A DNA stretch of 64,000 bases from Watersipora subatra (lineage: Eukaryota; Bryozoa; Gymnolaemata; Cheilostomatida; Watersiporidae), in assembly GCF_963576615.1 (NCBI RefSeq), contig NC_088714.1, positions 1,550,001 through 1,614,000 on the forward strand, given 5' to 3'. Below are positions 55,601 to 64,000 of the stretch, one piece after another. The notes below the pieces were generated by a model. The model saw only the letters and a program-made list of their open reading frames with translations. It made no database searches and had not been told where the DNA came from. Numbering within the stretch: the first letter of the stretch is position 1; each line of letters begins with the position of its first letter. The position numbers and the translations under genes are program-made.

Positions 55601-58600
55601 GTTCGTATAATAATGGCTTTTTAATTTTGCTAAACGCTAACATCTCCAACATGCTCTATTTCCTGCCAATCTTTGCCATTTTCTGCTAATAAAATTTCTG
55701 TTTACTGTCTTTTAGGATCCAAACCTTACCTGGAATCCTCCTAATGACACATGGCCAGATTTCACTCCTTGTATGGAGACCGTTTGTTTGGTCTGTGCTC
55801 CGTCTGTGTTTCTTTGGTTGCTGCTGTTGCCTTATATCTTTACACTAAAGCTAAATTTGAAGGGACGTACTCCGCAGCCCCTCACGGGATTTACATTGTT
55901 AAAATCTGTGAGTAGTTTACTTAATGGAATTTGCTAATCAATTCTATTGCAAGAGTTTTCAGTGATGTAAACAAGTCCTACAAACCTTGTACCCGAGACC
56001 TCCTGTTAGCTGCTTCACTATGAGGAAATATTTCTGTTTTCAAATTGTCAGGGAAGATTGCTAGGTTACTCAGAGGTCAATATGTGGAGCATTCATCACT
56101 AATGCTTTGACACTTTCTTCATCTATGCTTGTATTGGCTCTTTGTTTTATAGAAGGCTGATAATCCTAGTTGGGAACACGCAGCCTCCACTTCAACATAC
56201 CTTGCATAAATTTGTTTTTGTTTCCTTCAAAAACATCCTGCTTAATGATATGATAACCGATTTGCATGTGTACATTTATGTTAATATATGTTTAAAATAT
56301 ACAAGATTGAAATGAGCACTTGAGTCAGTAATCACATGTTCAAGTGCTTCTTCAAGTTGTCTAATTGTGTATTGCTCGAGTGTATCTCATCGCAAAGGAT
56401 ACCTATGTAATTTCCTATTACACGCATTGCCTAATCTTGTAGGTGTTTCCTGGCCTGCTTATAGGATTTAGTGTCTATGACCTGATTGGTGACCTACACA
56501 AGCCTCTTGACATCCATCTGTTGTCATCGGTCCTCTCTATTCTGACACTGGCAAGTGTACATACTGTCCGTGACTGTCTTCTACTTACTGGTGTCAATTG
56601 TTTCATGTTCACGGCCTGAATATTCGTCAGCTGATGACCACCATTTTACAAAAATATATAGAGCCACTGTCATACAAACTCCAACATTAATATTTTGGAA
56701 TACCAGTAAAAATCTAGCTGTGAACTTACATTATATTAGTGTGTAAGCGATCCCTTGGTGAGACTCTGTAATCATGGCTGGACGAGTTTAAGTCCATGGG
56801 CAAGGGAACCTGGACTAGAGACATGCCTAGTCGGCGAGAGCAGTTTAAGGTTGGATGTCATTCCTGAGACAACCAGTGGCCTTTTTTGGGAATTAAACAG
56901 CAACCCGTTGTTTCCAGCTCAGGCATTTTAGAATATATGGCTACGACTGTGCTCAAGCTAGTTCAAGTTGATAAAAGGGTGTTCTAGAACACTAGGCTAC
57001 GGCTGCTCTCAGGCTATGGCTGCTCTCAAGCAAGTGAAGGTCAATAAAAGTTAGATTGGTACAATTGTTGTTGTACAATTTTATAGCTTCATTCTGTCTA
57101 AGGAATATTGCTCATAAAAGAAAGTCAGTCCTAAAGACTGATCTCTGATGATTCCAGTGATTAAATGTTTCAATTAACACAACTAAAAATTAAAGGAACA
57201 AAATAAAAGCGCACAATTTTTATAAAGTCAGCAGTCTAACATTGGCAGCTTCTAACACTGGTAGAGATAGTTATTGCGTTTACATTCATCAATACATGAA
57301 ATGCGATGCCATGGATTTGCTGTAAAGGTTGACTTTGCGGAGTATCACGGACTAGCTGACAAGTACTGAAAAGTATTGCAGCTTTACATGTTACCAAGAT
57401 CTCTTCATCTTTTAGAAGATTGAACAGGTTTTGGTTACCATATATATGATGGCTAATCGACTCCAATATTCAGCACAATTGTTACAATAGTTGTTGTTCA
57501 TATTTGTGAGGCGACTAATAGCTAACATCTGCATGCTATCTGGATGGCAACTGGATGCTAAGCACTGTTTAATTGTTTCTCGTTAGTAGTTTTACATCCG
57601 GTACGCTGTCCAGCTTGGCATCTAAAATATTAGCTAAAATTTTAGAGAACATTTGTAGAAAATATTATAAGGCCCATTGTTTCAACAGGTGTGTGCAGGG
57701 GCTTTGGTTGACGTCTATAGAAGATATGGACAATATTCTAGCGGTCTACTGTGGATTTACTGGCTTCTCTCGATGCTTTGTTCTGGACTTCGAGCATATA
57801 TCTACTGGAAGAGATGGTTATTTGTAAGTTTTATGCTAAGGAGCAAGCATGGAATTAGTAAATGATATTCAGGAATATCAGTTGAGCACTCTCTATCAAG
57901 TTGTCATTTGATGTAGGATGAACGAGAAGAGGCTAGGACATTAGCCATTCTCTACTCTTCAATTTTTCTCCTTGTCATCGGAGCATTCATTCTCTCTTCC
58001 ATAAGTGATGCATCAGCATGCATTCTGGAAACTTACAAGGTATGCAACAACTTGCACTGTATTGTATAGAACTGATCTCGATGTTTACCGCGTTCCCGCA
58101 TTTTGGTGGAAGACCCATGTTAGGTTTGAAAGCTATGTTGTGCGTCACATGTGACACCTTGCATCTTAGATTAAACTACAATACCTCTCACATCAGTGAT
58201 AATGTCACAGGAACCATCGTATTCACTGACACCTGGGCTACCTTATGCCATTTTGGTAGCGTGTAGAAAATAAAAAATTCTTACCAAGGTTAAAAAGTGA
58301 TTTCTACTGATCACCGGAGGAGATAGCATTAAAGTATTGAACTGGAGAGTCTATGAATTTCAGAATGGAAGTAGATGAGTTCTCCATAGTTGGATTCATT
58401 TTGTTGCATATAAGAAGACTTTTACTCTGCAGCGACCGGGAATGTCCTTGATAGAAGAACACTGTTTCACTCTAGTTGATCTTTGCAAGGCGTCTGTCTA
58501 TTACTTCTTTACATTTAGGACATATCTCCAGAGGTGACAGCATCCTTTTCTTCCTACATGACCTTCTACTGGATGCAGCCATTAATGGCCACTGGTCACA

Positions 58601-61600
58601 GGAAAAAACGAGAAGGTTCAGGAATAGAGAGGGAAGATCTCTACCAACTCTCAGCACCTGACAGGGTTAACAGCTACTACCCTCAATTTGAGAAGGACCT
58701 CCATGATAAGATACACCGACACCACCTAAGGCAGGTTGATGCTTGAAGATTCACACCTCCTTTGTAAAAGAAAATATTTGGTTGTTGGCTGTGTTTTTCA
58801 ACTATGTTGGAGATTAGACGTCTAAAGATGTCAACTTTTGATGTGGACATCAGAAGCCATGGGTTTCAGCTGTGAACTTCTGAAACCTTGTATTTCGGCT
58901 GTCAACTTCAGGAGCCAAATCTTGCTGTTATTTTTATGCAGTCATCGAGAGGTCAGACGTCTCACAGCTGATGATGATTTACGGATGCCTATCAACGATT
59001 CCGAACCTCTGGTAACTGTCTCCACTGACAGTAACACTACCTTCAAAACTGCTTCTCTGATAGCTGTTCTGGGGAAACACTTTCTACCTTTATTATCTTT
59101 GGTAAGCAACAGCTAGCTCCTTCCTACATATACATCTTGTAAACAGAAAGTGTTAGTGGTATAAAAAGGTATTTTGCATAATCTTTTCGCATTCATTTTT
59201 CTTAAAGCTCTCTTCCATCTCATCATATTATATGTTAGATAGTCTTCGTTCAGAGGTATAGATCAGTGACAGTTAATAGAACAAGGAATGTGAGTGATAA
59301 CTATAAAATGCCTGCTATAAAATTCCATGAAATTGTTAATGCTTTCAATTATTCACACTATTGTACAGCATCCGTGCTTATTTTGTTTTGTTAAAACCAA
59401 TAGCTATTTTGTCACACTATTCACTGTTGTCAGAGCATTTGATGACAACTGTGGTACACTCTGGTTGTATTATTATCAGCTCTCTCTCATCTCAAAATTA
59501 ACCTCAGAGTCCTTGTTTCACTATTGAAATTGTAACCATAGCTGTAAAATGTTTGACAAGTGAACAAATTATAAACACAATAATGCCAAAACAATATTGT
59601 GAGTTCAATGCACTTGTGGTTGTTATAATCTCTTCATCTTTGCCACTAACTTAGTTTTAAATGATAATACCCGTTTTATTTTGTTCATAGCCATTCTGGG
59701 TGGTAACTTTTCAGTTACCTGGCTTTTCTGCGCTTTGATCACAAAAATGCTATCATTAGCGAGTAGATAACTTCTGTAGTTCTGGATTTGTATTCAACTT
59801 TAAACATTAGGTATCTATGACTGTATCTAAGCATGAAGTTACTATATGGGGCACCAAGGCTACTTCTATGGGCACCAAGGCTACTTCCTATCCTTTCTAA
59901 CACCTGCTTACAATGCTGTGAGTGTTGTGATATTAGTTAAAGGTTTACTTGCAACAAAATTCACATTACAGGTATTTGGTATCAAAAGGTTCACCATGTC
60001 TTACTCTGCTGTGTTGTAGGTGCGAAATATGTGGAAATGTGATTACAAGCTCTTAAAAGCTAAAAAACAAACAGTTAATCGCAGCCATCACAAAAACGCC
60101 GTAGCTTGGAATCCTTTTATTTGGCTGGCGTACTCCAACAGTTTAGTTATTGTTTTGACACGTGATGTTATCACATGAAATTAAAGGCCAATAAAAGACT
60201 CGATATAAAACGTCTCGTAGCACTAGTTTATGACCAATACTTCGGGTTCTACCGGAAAGCCCGTATCAAATATAAATGCTCGCTACTTCACAGTATCGTT
60301 TCAGTCTGGTCTAATCATCTAGTTGTAATCTGATCATGTGACCCATACATTCTGCCAAATTGCGCGAACAGTTTCTGCAGCATTCTTTGCCTATCGCAGG
60401 TGACCAACAGGCTCCTCATGTTCATTAGAGGATGATATGTACTCCTTCGAGCTAAGGTTAAAAAATTAAACAAATTTTTACGGTAGGTTTTGAGATATCA
60501 GTGCTCAAAGTGACAGCATTACAATTATGATGAAAGAGACGCGTAAGGACAATAGACATGGTTTTATTGAATGCGTGAAGTATATTTGTGAAAAGATTTT
60601 GACAATTGAGGTTGCATGAAAGTGTAAACAGAAGCCGTCTTGTTCAATTACGTCCCATTTGAGCCGTTTTGGAAATAGATTCCAATCTACGGCGTTTTCG
60701 TGATGGCTGCGATTAACTGTTCGTTTTTGAGCTTTTAAGAGCTTGTAATCACATTTCTACATATTTTGCACCTTCAACACAGCAGAGTAAGACATGGTGA
60801 ATCTGTTGATATCAAATAACTGTAATGTGAATTTTTTTGCAAGTCAACTTTTGGAGCAAATTAAATCATCTTTATAACGATGGTGTGGCTTATATTGTTT
60901 GAAGATTTTATTTCTGTTGGCATTTTTTGGAGTGATGCGTACCTCTATTTATATCTTAATATTAAATGGGAATGAAGCTAGGTGACCCGATCTTATCAAG
61001 TAAACTGTCATTAGTAATATATTTATACATGGAAAGTAAATGGAAGCGTTGCGTGACCAAGTCAAGGCCTAAAGAGGTTCATCAGTATCTTCATGTTTAG
61101 TAATAATACAGGTCTTGTCAAAACATCAGATACAAGCAATTGATGCAACAGTCTAGGCCCATATGTATTGCTAAAGGATTGTCTCACGTGCACATTTCTC
61201 TGAATTATACCTGATTCTCCTATAAGGACTTTTCTAATAGTCTGTACTTTTCTGTTAGTCCAAAATTTTTAAGCGGTTTTCTCAGACATGGTTTGTGTTC
61301 AGTCGAGTTGCAGGTTGTTGATCTTAGTTTGTGATAATTTTAAATGTTTTGCAATTTATGATTCTAAGCCAATTATACATGTATGTACAGAAGTATTTTA
61401 TCGTATGTTTATGTGGTATTTATACAGTATAGTATTTATCCAGTATTCATATAATATATCTGCAAAAGAATTGTAAGACTGCTAACAGTTGCGTCTGAAA
61501 GCGACTTTGTTTCTAACAAATATATATATATATATGTACAGGTATATGGATGATCCGGGCGCTAAGATGTGGAATTTTATCTTCATGATTTTATTACACT

Positions 61601-61757
61601 ATATAGACTATATTGTTATATATTATATTTCCGCTGCCTCTTACTTGCTTACACCACTGTTTTTATATCCTTGCTTTGTAATCTTCCATTTGTTTTAGAG
61701 CTGGACTCTGGGTCTGGTTGCGAGCCTACAAATACTCATTACCCCTCTTCTTCAATT
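40599..61757 (+). CDS. ABCC: ABC transporter subfamily C (MRP-type), 5' part, exons 1-7 plus candidate exon 8
   Basis: A full-length ABCC/MRP transporter exports conjugated organic anions across a membrane using ATP (family knowledge). Exons: 40599-40634, 55716-55907, 56443-56554, 57699-57823, 57917-58039, 58519-58734, 58952-59101 and probably 61699-61757. Phases agree throughout (0,0,1,0,0,0,0), giving about 318 residues before exon 8. The product aligns with the start of MRP1: short extracellular N-terminus, TMD0 helices (VCAPSVFLWLLLLPYIF, VFPGLLIGFSVYDLIG, SGLLWIYWLLSMLCSG, LAILYSSIFLLVIGAFILSS), then the L0 linker with the conserved TFYWMQPLMATGHRK and LYQLSAPDRV. The first ABC transmembrane and nucleotide-binding domains lie beyond the window. 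Intron 1 (15.1 kb) is filled with transposons. Confidence 0.92.
40935..42411 (-). mobile_element. LINE (CR1/Jockey-like) with near-complete RT ORF, antisense in ABCC intron 1
   Basis: The minus-strand frame 40970-42289 (439 aa from its first Met) is open upstream to about 42406, where DVRKATGPDKISSYCLKEF begins after a stop. The RT motifs occur in order: NYRPISLTSITSKIIEHI, SFDFAKAFDKVPHQLLIHKL, SGVPQGSVLGPLLFILYIDD and the catalytic LYADDTLL, then LKYLGVFIQSDIKWHEHI and the post-RT region (NTIVRPLLEYACQVWSPH). The frame is uninterrupted. The endonuclease domain and ORF1 are missing, so it is 5'-truncated and dead on arrival but young. Confidence 0.9.
42412..42638. other. Intronic spacer between LINE and Gypsy element
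   Basis: Unrecognised sequence with no repeat or ORF worth naming; it ends in gcatg, the left target duplication of the Gypsy element. Confidence 0.3.
42639..42839 (+). repeat. 5' LTR of the Gypsy element (201 bp)
   Basis: TG...CA with short inverted ends TGTTGTG/CACAACA in part. Nearly identical to 47100-47300. No TGG-type primer site was recognised directly behind it. Confidence 0.93.
42983..43780 (+). pseudogene. Gag of the Gypsy element, one internal stop
   Basis: The ATG at 42983 opens MARRFDPPNALLLDEHREEA. A TGA at 43064-43066 interrupts the frame after FKKQ; it then continues through EPAVKLVESSG, ILDILESHCVGTKNELYHDF and FDTFLARLRSLKKVCNFEEL, all typical of invertebrate Gypsy gag. 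The Cys/His box at about 43597-43710 has CKYCGRRHAARKESC, but the following knuckle reads CNFRKAENHFEAVC, with Arg where a Cys is expected. Ends TAG at 43778; the same frame goes on into the protease. Confidence 0.88.
43781..43983 (+). pseudogene. Protease region of the Gypsy element
   Basis: In frame with gag after its TAG. Contains FQVDSGSTVNIL, the D-S-G catalytic motif of a retropepsin. It ends at a TAG (43981-43983); the coding potential passes to another frame, seen from 43959. Confidence 0.8.
43959..44507 (+). pseudogene. Protease C-terminus and RT start of the Gypsy element
   Basis: Second frame of the broken polyprotein: FHIVDKERSLILGLRASVAM, then the RT entry region (KRIIEAVDTPTPWESNMVVA, KKPNGKLRICIDPQRLN). 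About 44450 the frame shifts again and the rest of RT is read in the 44422-46782 frame. Confidence 0.85.
44422..46782 (+). pseudogene. RT, RNase H and integrase of the Gypsy element (786-codon frame)
   Basis: RT: TPFGRYKWLHPPFGLKVSSE, then VVCVADAIVVIG, where the catalytic Y/V-x-D-D appears as V-A-D-A (GCC at 44698-44700), so polymerase activity is probably lost. Connection/RNase H: IKFLGHIVTDKGL, QCDASDKAIRATLLQDDQPL, RYSIIEKELLAIVWAIKRYH, VLSDHRCLQ, QQHIADMLSRHG. Integrase: H-x3-H...C-x2-C zinc finger (SSHQGVKATLR...CDICQRY), catalytic D in VTVDHYSNF, D in TDNGPQF and E in GDGKAES all present. A C-terminal DGDVVRLRPV segment follows. Ends TGA at 46780. Confidence 0.9.
47100..47300 (+). repeat. 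3' LTR of the Gypsy element (201 bp)
   Basis: Follows the polypurine tract; identical to the 5' LTR except for one transition. Followed by gtatg, the right target duplication. Confidence 0.93.
47301..47639. other. Intronic spacer between the two Gypsy elements
   Basis: No element or exon recognised; it ends in ccaac, the left duplication of the second Gypsy element. Confidence 0.35.
47640..47856 (-). repeat. 3' LTR of the older Gypsy element (217 bp)
   Basis: Lies at the lower-coordinate end because the element is on the minus strand. Pairs with 53264-53583. Confidence 0.82.
47931..48339 (-). pseudogene. Integrase C-terminal part of the older Gypsy element
   Basis: Minus frame including KVGDPYYALYCGPRRSTQPR, VQALVTKVYGQRSVDVKVWP and RRHVEQLQPRF, the usual end of Gypsy polyproteins, then a Pro/Asp-rich tail. 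The upstream part continues beyond the MITE at 49030. Confidence 0.8.
48349..49020. mobile_element. Foldback MITE (672 bp) with ~210-bp inverted repeats and perfect 9-bp TSD
   Basis: Arms TAGCCTGTCTTGACAAGCTG... match as inverted repeats over about 210 bp with few differences. Flanked by GCTGGTGAT on both sides (48340-48348, 49021-49029), a perfect 9-bp duplication as in MULE transposition. Each arm has its own internal hairpin: TGACAAGCTGTTGTT and AACAACAGCTTGTCA. The centre (about 48560-48810) is T-rich and non-coding. Confidence 0.92.
49021..49274 (-). pseudogene. Integrase core end of the older Gypsy element
   Basis: The minus strand reads EAPYHPATNEAAERMVQSFK, then QALRKSSLPPNAALLEFLMH and YRRTPLETGYSSSQLLHGR. 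Y-H-P-A-T-N-E-A-A-E-R is the region of the third catalytic acid of DDE integrases. Bounded on both sides by MITEs. Confidence 0.82.
49279..50067. mobile_element. TTAA-flanked foldback MITE (789 bp) in the older Gypsy element
   Basis: ACCATAACTGTCACGAACAA at the left and its near-reverse complement at the right, bounded by TTAA (49275-49278, 50068-50071). The arms match over about 260 bp ('aaatcagacacgctgattcc', 'acaagctccgcccataaat', 'cacccatctctattattct' in the corresponding orientations). Distinct in sequence from the AGGTTGACTTGC family. Removing it restores continuous integrase reading across the site. Confidence 0.88.
50068..50535 (-). pseudogene. Integrase zinc finger and core start of the older Gypsy element
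   Basis: The minus strand has LQREVLKILHLEHFGIQRVK and LCTSCAENP (H-x-x-x-H...C-x2-C zinc finger; 50317-50535), then WSHLHLDHATNFMGSNWLVL (first catalytic D) and HVLVTNNATSFKSEEF, where the second catalytic D of T-D-N-G appears as N (TNNA). The two parts are in different frames. Confidence 0.85.
50590..53230 (-). pseudogene. RNase H, RT and gag relics of the older Gypsy element
   Basis: RNase H at 50867-51160: LTDTQRKYGQIQKEALAIIF and FTIITDHRAFTSMF. RT at about 51560-52060: YRYTKMDLADAYNQIPL, RLPFGISSIPGYFQEIM and GIAVYLDDILVSG with the catalytic DD present. At 52170-52390 lies a pre-RT stretch (VSRVPNLNMIGREAIKLLGI). At 52400-52800 a gag-like stretch reads IKTKPGKTIHELTNRIRQEA and KENELSFKRAIEIATETEDA. 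All are interrupted by stops and frame changes. Confidence 0.82.
53264..53583 (-). repeat. 5' LTR of the older Gypsy element, with internal duplication (320 bp)
   Basis: About 120 bp longer than the other LTR, because the 'ctgtatgaata...ttattcactctcatat' start occurs twice (about 53272-53330 and 53394-53450). The minus-strand primer-site-like TGGCGATAAAGATGGGATAT (53236-53255) lies just inside. Confidence 0.75.
53584..54465. other. AT-rich intron sequence, no feature recognised
   Basis: Part of ABCC intron 1. No exon or element ends seen. Confidence 0.35.
54471..54785 (+). repeat. Minisatellite, 33-bp unit, about 9 copies
   Basis: Unit 'agtctctacatatgactgtg' plus 'cacctgtttagaa' with substitutions and small deletions among copies. 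In ABCC intron 1. Confidence 0.9.
54965..55572 (+). repeat. Minisatellite, ~40-bp unit, about 14 copies
   Basis: Unit 'tatatctatatcaatgtaga' plus 'tatacatgtgtttagg(a/t)t'. Each unit contains a palindromic 'atctatatcaatgtagat' core. It ends about 145 bp before ABCC exon 2. Confidence 0.92.
55716..55907 (+). CDS. ABCC: ABCC exon 2 (64 codons)
   Basis: Acceptor 'cttttag', donor 'gtgagt', phase 0 on both sides. Encodes DPNLTWNPPNDTWPDFTPCM (extracellular N-terminus with N-glycosylation-type NDT and a conserved D-F-T-x-C) and the first TMD0 helix, then KGRTPQPLTGFTLLKS. Confidence 0.92.
56443..56554 (+). CDS. ABCC: ABCC exon 3 (112 nt)
   Basis: Acceptor 'cttgtag', donor 'gtgtac'. Encodes VFPGLLIGFSVYDLIGDLHK and LLSSVLSILTLA (second TMD0 helix and start of the third), ending in phase 1. 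The donor is non-ideal, but it is the one that phases with exon 4 to align with MRP1. Confidence 0.82.
57699..57823 (+). CDS. ABCC: ABCC exon 4 (125 nt)
   Basis: Acceptor 'gtgcag' (57693-57698), donor 'gtaagt'. Encodes ALVDVYRRYGQYSSGLLWIY and WLLSMLCSGLRAYIYWKRWL; the R-R-x-G-x-x-S-S-G block is shared with MRP1. An AG 10 nt upstream would give a different phase and is less likely. Confidence 0.85.
57917..58039 (+). CDS. ABCC: ABCC exon 5 (41 codons)
   Basis: Acceptor 'atgtag', donor 'gtatgc', phase 0. Encodes DEREEARTLAILYSSIFLLV and IGAFILSSISDASACILE, the fifth TMD0 helix. Confidence 0.88.
58519..58734 (+). CDS. ABCC: ABCC exon 6 (72 codons)
   Basis: Acceptor 'catttag', donor 'gttgat', phase 0. 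Encodes PEVTASFSSYMTFYWMQPLM (the conserved 'S-F-L-S-x-x-T-F-W-W' block) and IEREDLYQLSAPDRVNSYYP of the cytoplasmic L0 linker. This is the most diagnostic exon for ABCC. Confidence 0.92.
58952..59101 (+). CDS. ABCC: ABCC exon 7 (50 codons)
   Basis: Starts at the phase-compatible AG at 58950-58951 (another AG ten bases upstream would break phase); donor 'gtaagc'. Encodes VRRLTADDDLRMPINDSEPL, a poorly conserved linker, then NTTFKTASLIAVLGKHFLPL, the entry to the first ABC transmembrane domain. Confidence 0.82.
59102..59936. other. ABCC intron 7, first part
   Basis: AT-rich; no further exon recognised. A short direct repeat 'gggcaccaaggctacttc' occurs twice at about 59849-59890. Confidence 0.4.
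59941..60850. mobile_element. TTAA-type foldback MITE, third and most diverged copy (~910 bp)
   Basis: Same family as 12716-13596: 'aaaattcacattacag', 'caccatgtcttactctgctg', 'gcttttaagagcttgtaatc' and the inverted partners at the right end. The left side has TTAA (59937-59940); the right side reads TTGG, so one duplication copy has mutated. Located in ABCC intron 7. Confidence 0.85.
60851..61698. other. ABCC intron 7, remaining part
   Basis: No exon or element recognised except a short (TA)n at about 61519-61534. Confidence 0.35.
61699..61757 (+). CDS. ABCC: ABCC candidate exon 8 (59 nt)
   Basis: A pyrimidine-rich 'ccatttgttttag' acceptor and 'gtaagt' donor bound SWTLGLVASLQILITPLLQ, in phase 0 with exon 7. 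In MRP1 the matching place reads 'F-S-G-P-Q-I-L-K-L-L' after a helix, and S-L-Q-I-L fits. The exon is short, so it remains a candidate. Confidence 0.55.
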
Positions 61758-61767
61758 GTAAGTATAG

Positions 61768-62345
61768 ATGAGTGGGTCGTGGTTCTACTGACAAACACGT
61801 GAATAGACCAATAGGAGGTAGTTCTACTAGCTGCCACATAAATACACCAATAGGTAGTGGTTTTACTATTGGGCACATAAAGAGACCAATAAGAAGTGGT
61901 TTTATTGATATGCACATAAATTAACCTAAGGGAGGTGGTTCTACTAGCTGGCAATAGGAGGTGGTTTTATTGACAGGCACATGAATGCGCCAATTAGGAG
62001 GTCATTCTACTAACAGCCACACGAATAGACCAATAGGAATTAGTTCTATTTACAGGCACGCGAATGGACCAATAGAAAGTGATTTTACTGGCATGCATAT
62101 AAATTAACCACTAGGAGGCAGTTTTACTAGCTGGCCATTGTATAGACCAATAGGATGTGGTTTTACTGACATGCACATAAATTGACCAATACAAGGTGGC
62201 ACTACTAGCTGGCACATGAATAGACCAATGGGAAGGAGTTTTACTATCTGACATATGAATAGACCAATAGCAAGTGGTTTTACTGGCATGCACATAAGTG
62301 GACCAATAAAAGATAATTCTTCTGACAAACACAATAATTTAAATT
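61768..62345. repeat. Minisatellite, ~40-bp unit, about 14 copies
   Basis: Unit 'gaatagaccaataggaggtg' plus 'gttttactagctggcacata' with many variants. It begins about 10 bp behind the donor of candidate exon 8. Long minus-strand open frames here are repeat artefacts. Confidence 0.92.
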
Positions 62346-62539
62346 GAAAGCTGTCCAATATGCCAACAAATGACTATACTACCCATATGAAAAGCCTATG
62401 GGTGCCTAATTTCTCTGTCTAAAATTCTTCTGATTTTTAAAACTACGCAACAAACCTTAAAAAATTTACTAAGTTTAATGTATGATTCACTTTTGCATGA
62501 CAATTACAGCAGGGTATCCCACAGGCAACTATTAATATA

Positions 62540-63239
62540 CAGTGGAACCTCAGTTCTCGAACACAATCCGTTCCAGAAGGTTGTTCAAAAACCGAGTTGT
62601 TCGAGATCCGAAACAAGTTTTCCCATTAGAATTAATGTATATAAATTTAATTCGCTCCAAGTCGATTTAACAACTTCGGTAAAGTATTTTTTTAAATTTT
62701 ACACTATAAACTGTACTGTTTACTGCACACTATAAATAAAAACAGGTAGATATAGATTGTGTTTAATTTTACTAAAAAATTTTTTATTTATGATGATGAC
62801 AAAAGAAAAATAAAAATTTCATATGCTTTGCTTTTAAAGCATTAAGGATTAAGCTACAATACCCAAAATTGCAGAAATTGATAATGGAACAGCAAAAAAA
62901 TGCAACAGATCAGTCACATCAAAAATCGTGTGAAAAAGAAAATATAAACAGCAATGGCACGTTTACTTCACATCTTTGAAGAAGAATCCTCCTCCAAAAC
63001 AATTTAGGGTAACTCGACTGGAGGAGTTGTGTCCCTAGAAAATCTCTTCAGTAGAAGCGGCGTCCTTCCAGATGGCTCCTTTTTGTAAAGAATTTATGAC
63101 GCGAAACTTCTCAATTCGCATGTTCCGGTTTGGCCGACAACCAAATTTATGTCGAGATCCGAGACGAACAATTCTCAATTTTTTTGTCGAAAACCAAGTT
63201 GGTCGAGAACCGAAGCGTTCGAGAACCAAGGTTTCACTC
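62540..63239. mobile_element. Mariner-type MITE (700 bp) flanked by TA
   Basis: The left end CAGTGGAACCTCAGTTCTCG and the right end (reverse complement GAGTGAAACCTTGGTTCTCG) are imperfect inverted repeats, bounded by TA (62538-62539, 63240-63241). The 'gaacctcggttctcgaac / ttcgagaaccaag' style of terminus is widespread in animal mariner-type MITEs. The interior has no transposase; several 'ttcgaaaaccgagttg'-like blocks recur near both ends. Confidence 0.82.
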
Positions 63240-63241
63240 TA

Positions 63242-64000
63242 TGACCGAAGATATTTTTGCTTGTATATTAGGGCCACTTGTGTAAATTTGACCTGGCCAT
63301 AGAAACCTTCAGATGTATAGGCGATCAAATCTCTTTCCTCTGGTTCGGCTCAGCTCATGAATCCAAATTGGTTTTGTACTTGGCCGATTTCAATTGTTGT
63401 AGCATTTGTCCTTTAACAAAAATATACCAATGCAAATAGCTGCACAAACCTTATTACTATCACAAATTGTTGATGATCCATAATTGATAATAAATAATCC
63501 ATAATAAATACGCTGACGATACTTCAATAATAATAATAATAGTAAGTCCAGCAACGTCGTCATGGCTTTCACACAACAGTCCAATTCTTATTGCTCTATT
63601 TGTCATTTAGGAGTGCCGTTGTGTGTTGCTCCAGCAAATATCTACAGGGCCATCAGCTAGCTATGCAGCAGTCATACCTGACTTTACATACCAATGAAAT
63701 TCATAGCTGATCGTAGCGTAAATAATTGCTGTGGCTACCTATGCTAGCACTACTGAATGAGAGATCGCATTTACAAATTGATTGTCTAATGTGAATTGGC
63801 ACCAGCCACATGAAGGCCATAGCGTTCTTCTCATTACAATCATCGGAATACCATCGGCATATTACCGTTTCTGTACTATATCTCTCATATGGATCATTAA
63901 TATTTTGTAATATATCTTTCTCTAAAAGTTTGTGTGTATGCGTGTCCAGCTATAGCTATTAAAATCTTGGAATAAAGAATCCGTAAAGCAGAAGATTGGA
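63242..64000. other. ABCC intron or flank, no feature recognised
   Basis: AT-rich, with a short (AAT)n at 63524-63540. No exon of the first ABC transmembrane domain could be recognised before the window ends. Confidence 0.35.

Noticed and set aside
61726-62358. Minus-strand ORFs of 63-84 aa with repeated motifs
   Set aside because: They are the 40-bp minisatellite read in frame; period and sequence follow the DNA repeat.

Overview
This is AT-rich nuclear DNA of an animal, most likely an invertebrate. The evidence is two intron-containing metazoan genes with GT/AG splice sites in about 40 kb of dense, nested transposable elements; no operons or prokaryotic signals were seen. The taxon cannot be fixed from sequence alone.

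Host genes. (1) The 5' part of mitochondrial glutaryl-CoA dehydrogenase (GCDH) lies on the minus strand at 1-1460 (exons 1-5) and runs off the left edge. (2) The 5' part of an ABCC/MRP-type ABC transporter lies on the plus strand. Its first exon is only 36 nt (40599-40634). The phase-compatible second exon is 15.1 kb away at 55716, and exons 3-7 (to 59101) plus a candidate exon 8 (61699-61757) follow; the ABC domains lie outside the window. The two genes are divergent and 39 kb apart.

Intergenic region, left to right: LINE 3' end (2.1-3.1 kb); hAT derivative with an hATC domain (4137-5306); gag fragment (7.1 kb); foldback element (8.4-9.8 kb); decayed P-element/THAP9-like transposase (10.2-10.7 kb); two almost identical 3285-bp hAT elements in opposite orientation (12512-15796 and 35100-38384), each with its own perfect 8-bp target duplication; a MITE with a 9-bp duplication (15902-16460); a TA-flanked element (16747-22040) whose ORF is split by a gag-protease-only LTR element (17417-20870, perfect 5-bp duplication); an LTR-like segment (24.4-24.9 kb); a MULE transposase exon (26.4 kb); a 25-bp minisatellite (28.3-28.9 kb); an RLE-type LINE end (30.5-31.5 kb); a head-to-head inverted Penelope-like dimer (31.6-34.3 kb); and a family of short palindromic tandem repeats at 12, 16.5, 22 and 38.7-39.8 kb.

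ABCC intron 1 holds an antisense LINE, a 4.66-kb Ty3/Gypsy element with nearly identical LTRs but a broken polyprotein, a second older antisense Gypsy element (47640-53583) with two MITEs nested in its integrase region, and two minisatellites. Later introns hold a TTAA MITE, a third minisatellite and a mariner-type MITE.

The main interest is the number of insertions whose empty sites and order can be read directly from target-site duplications, plus a non-autonomous gag-protease retroelement with mosaic LTRs. No tRNA, rRNA or CRISPR was seen.
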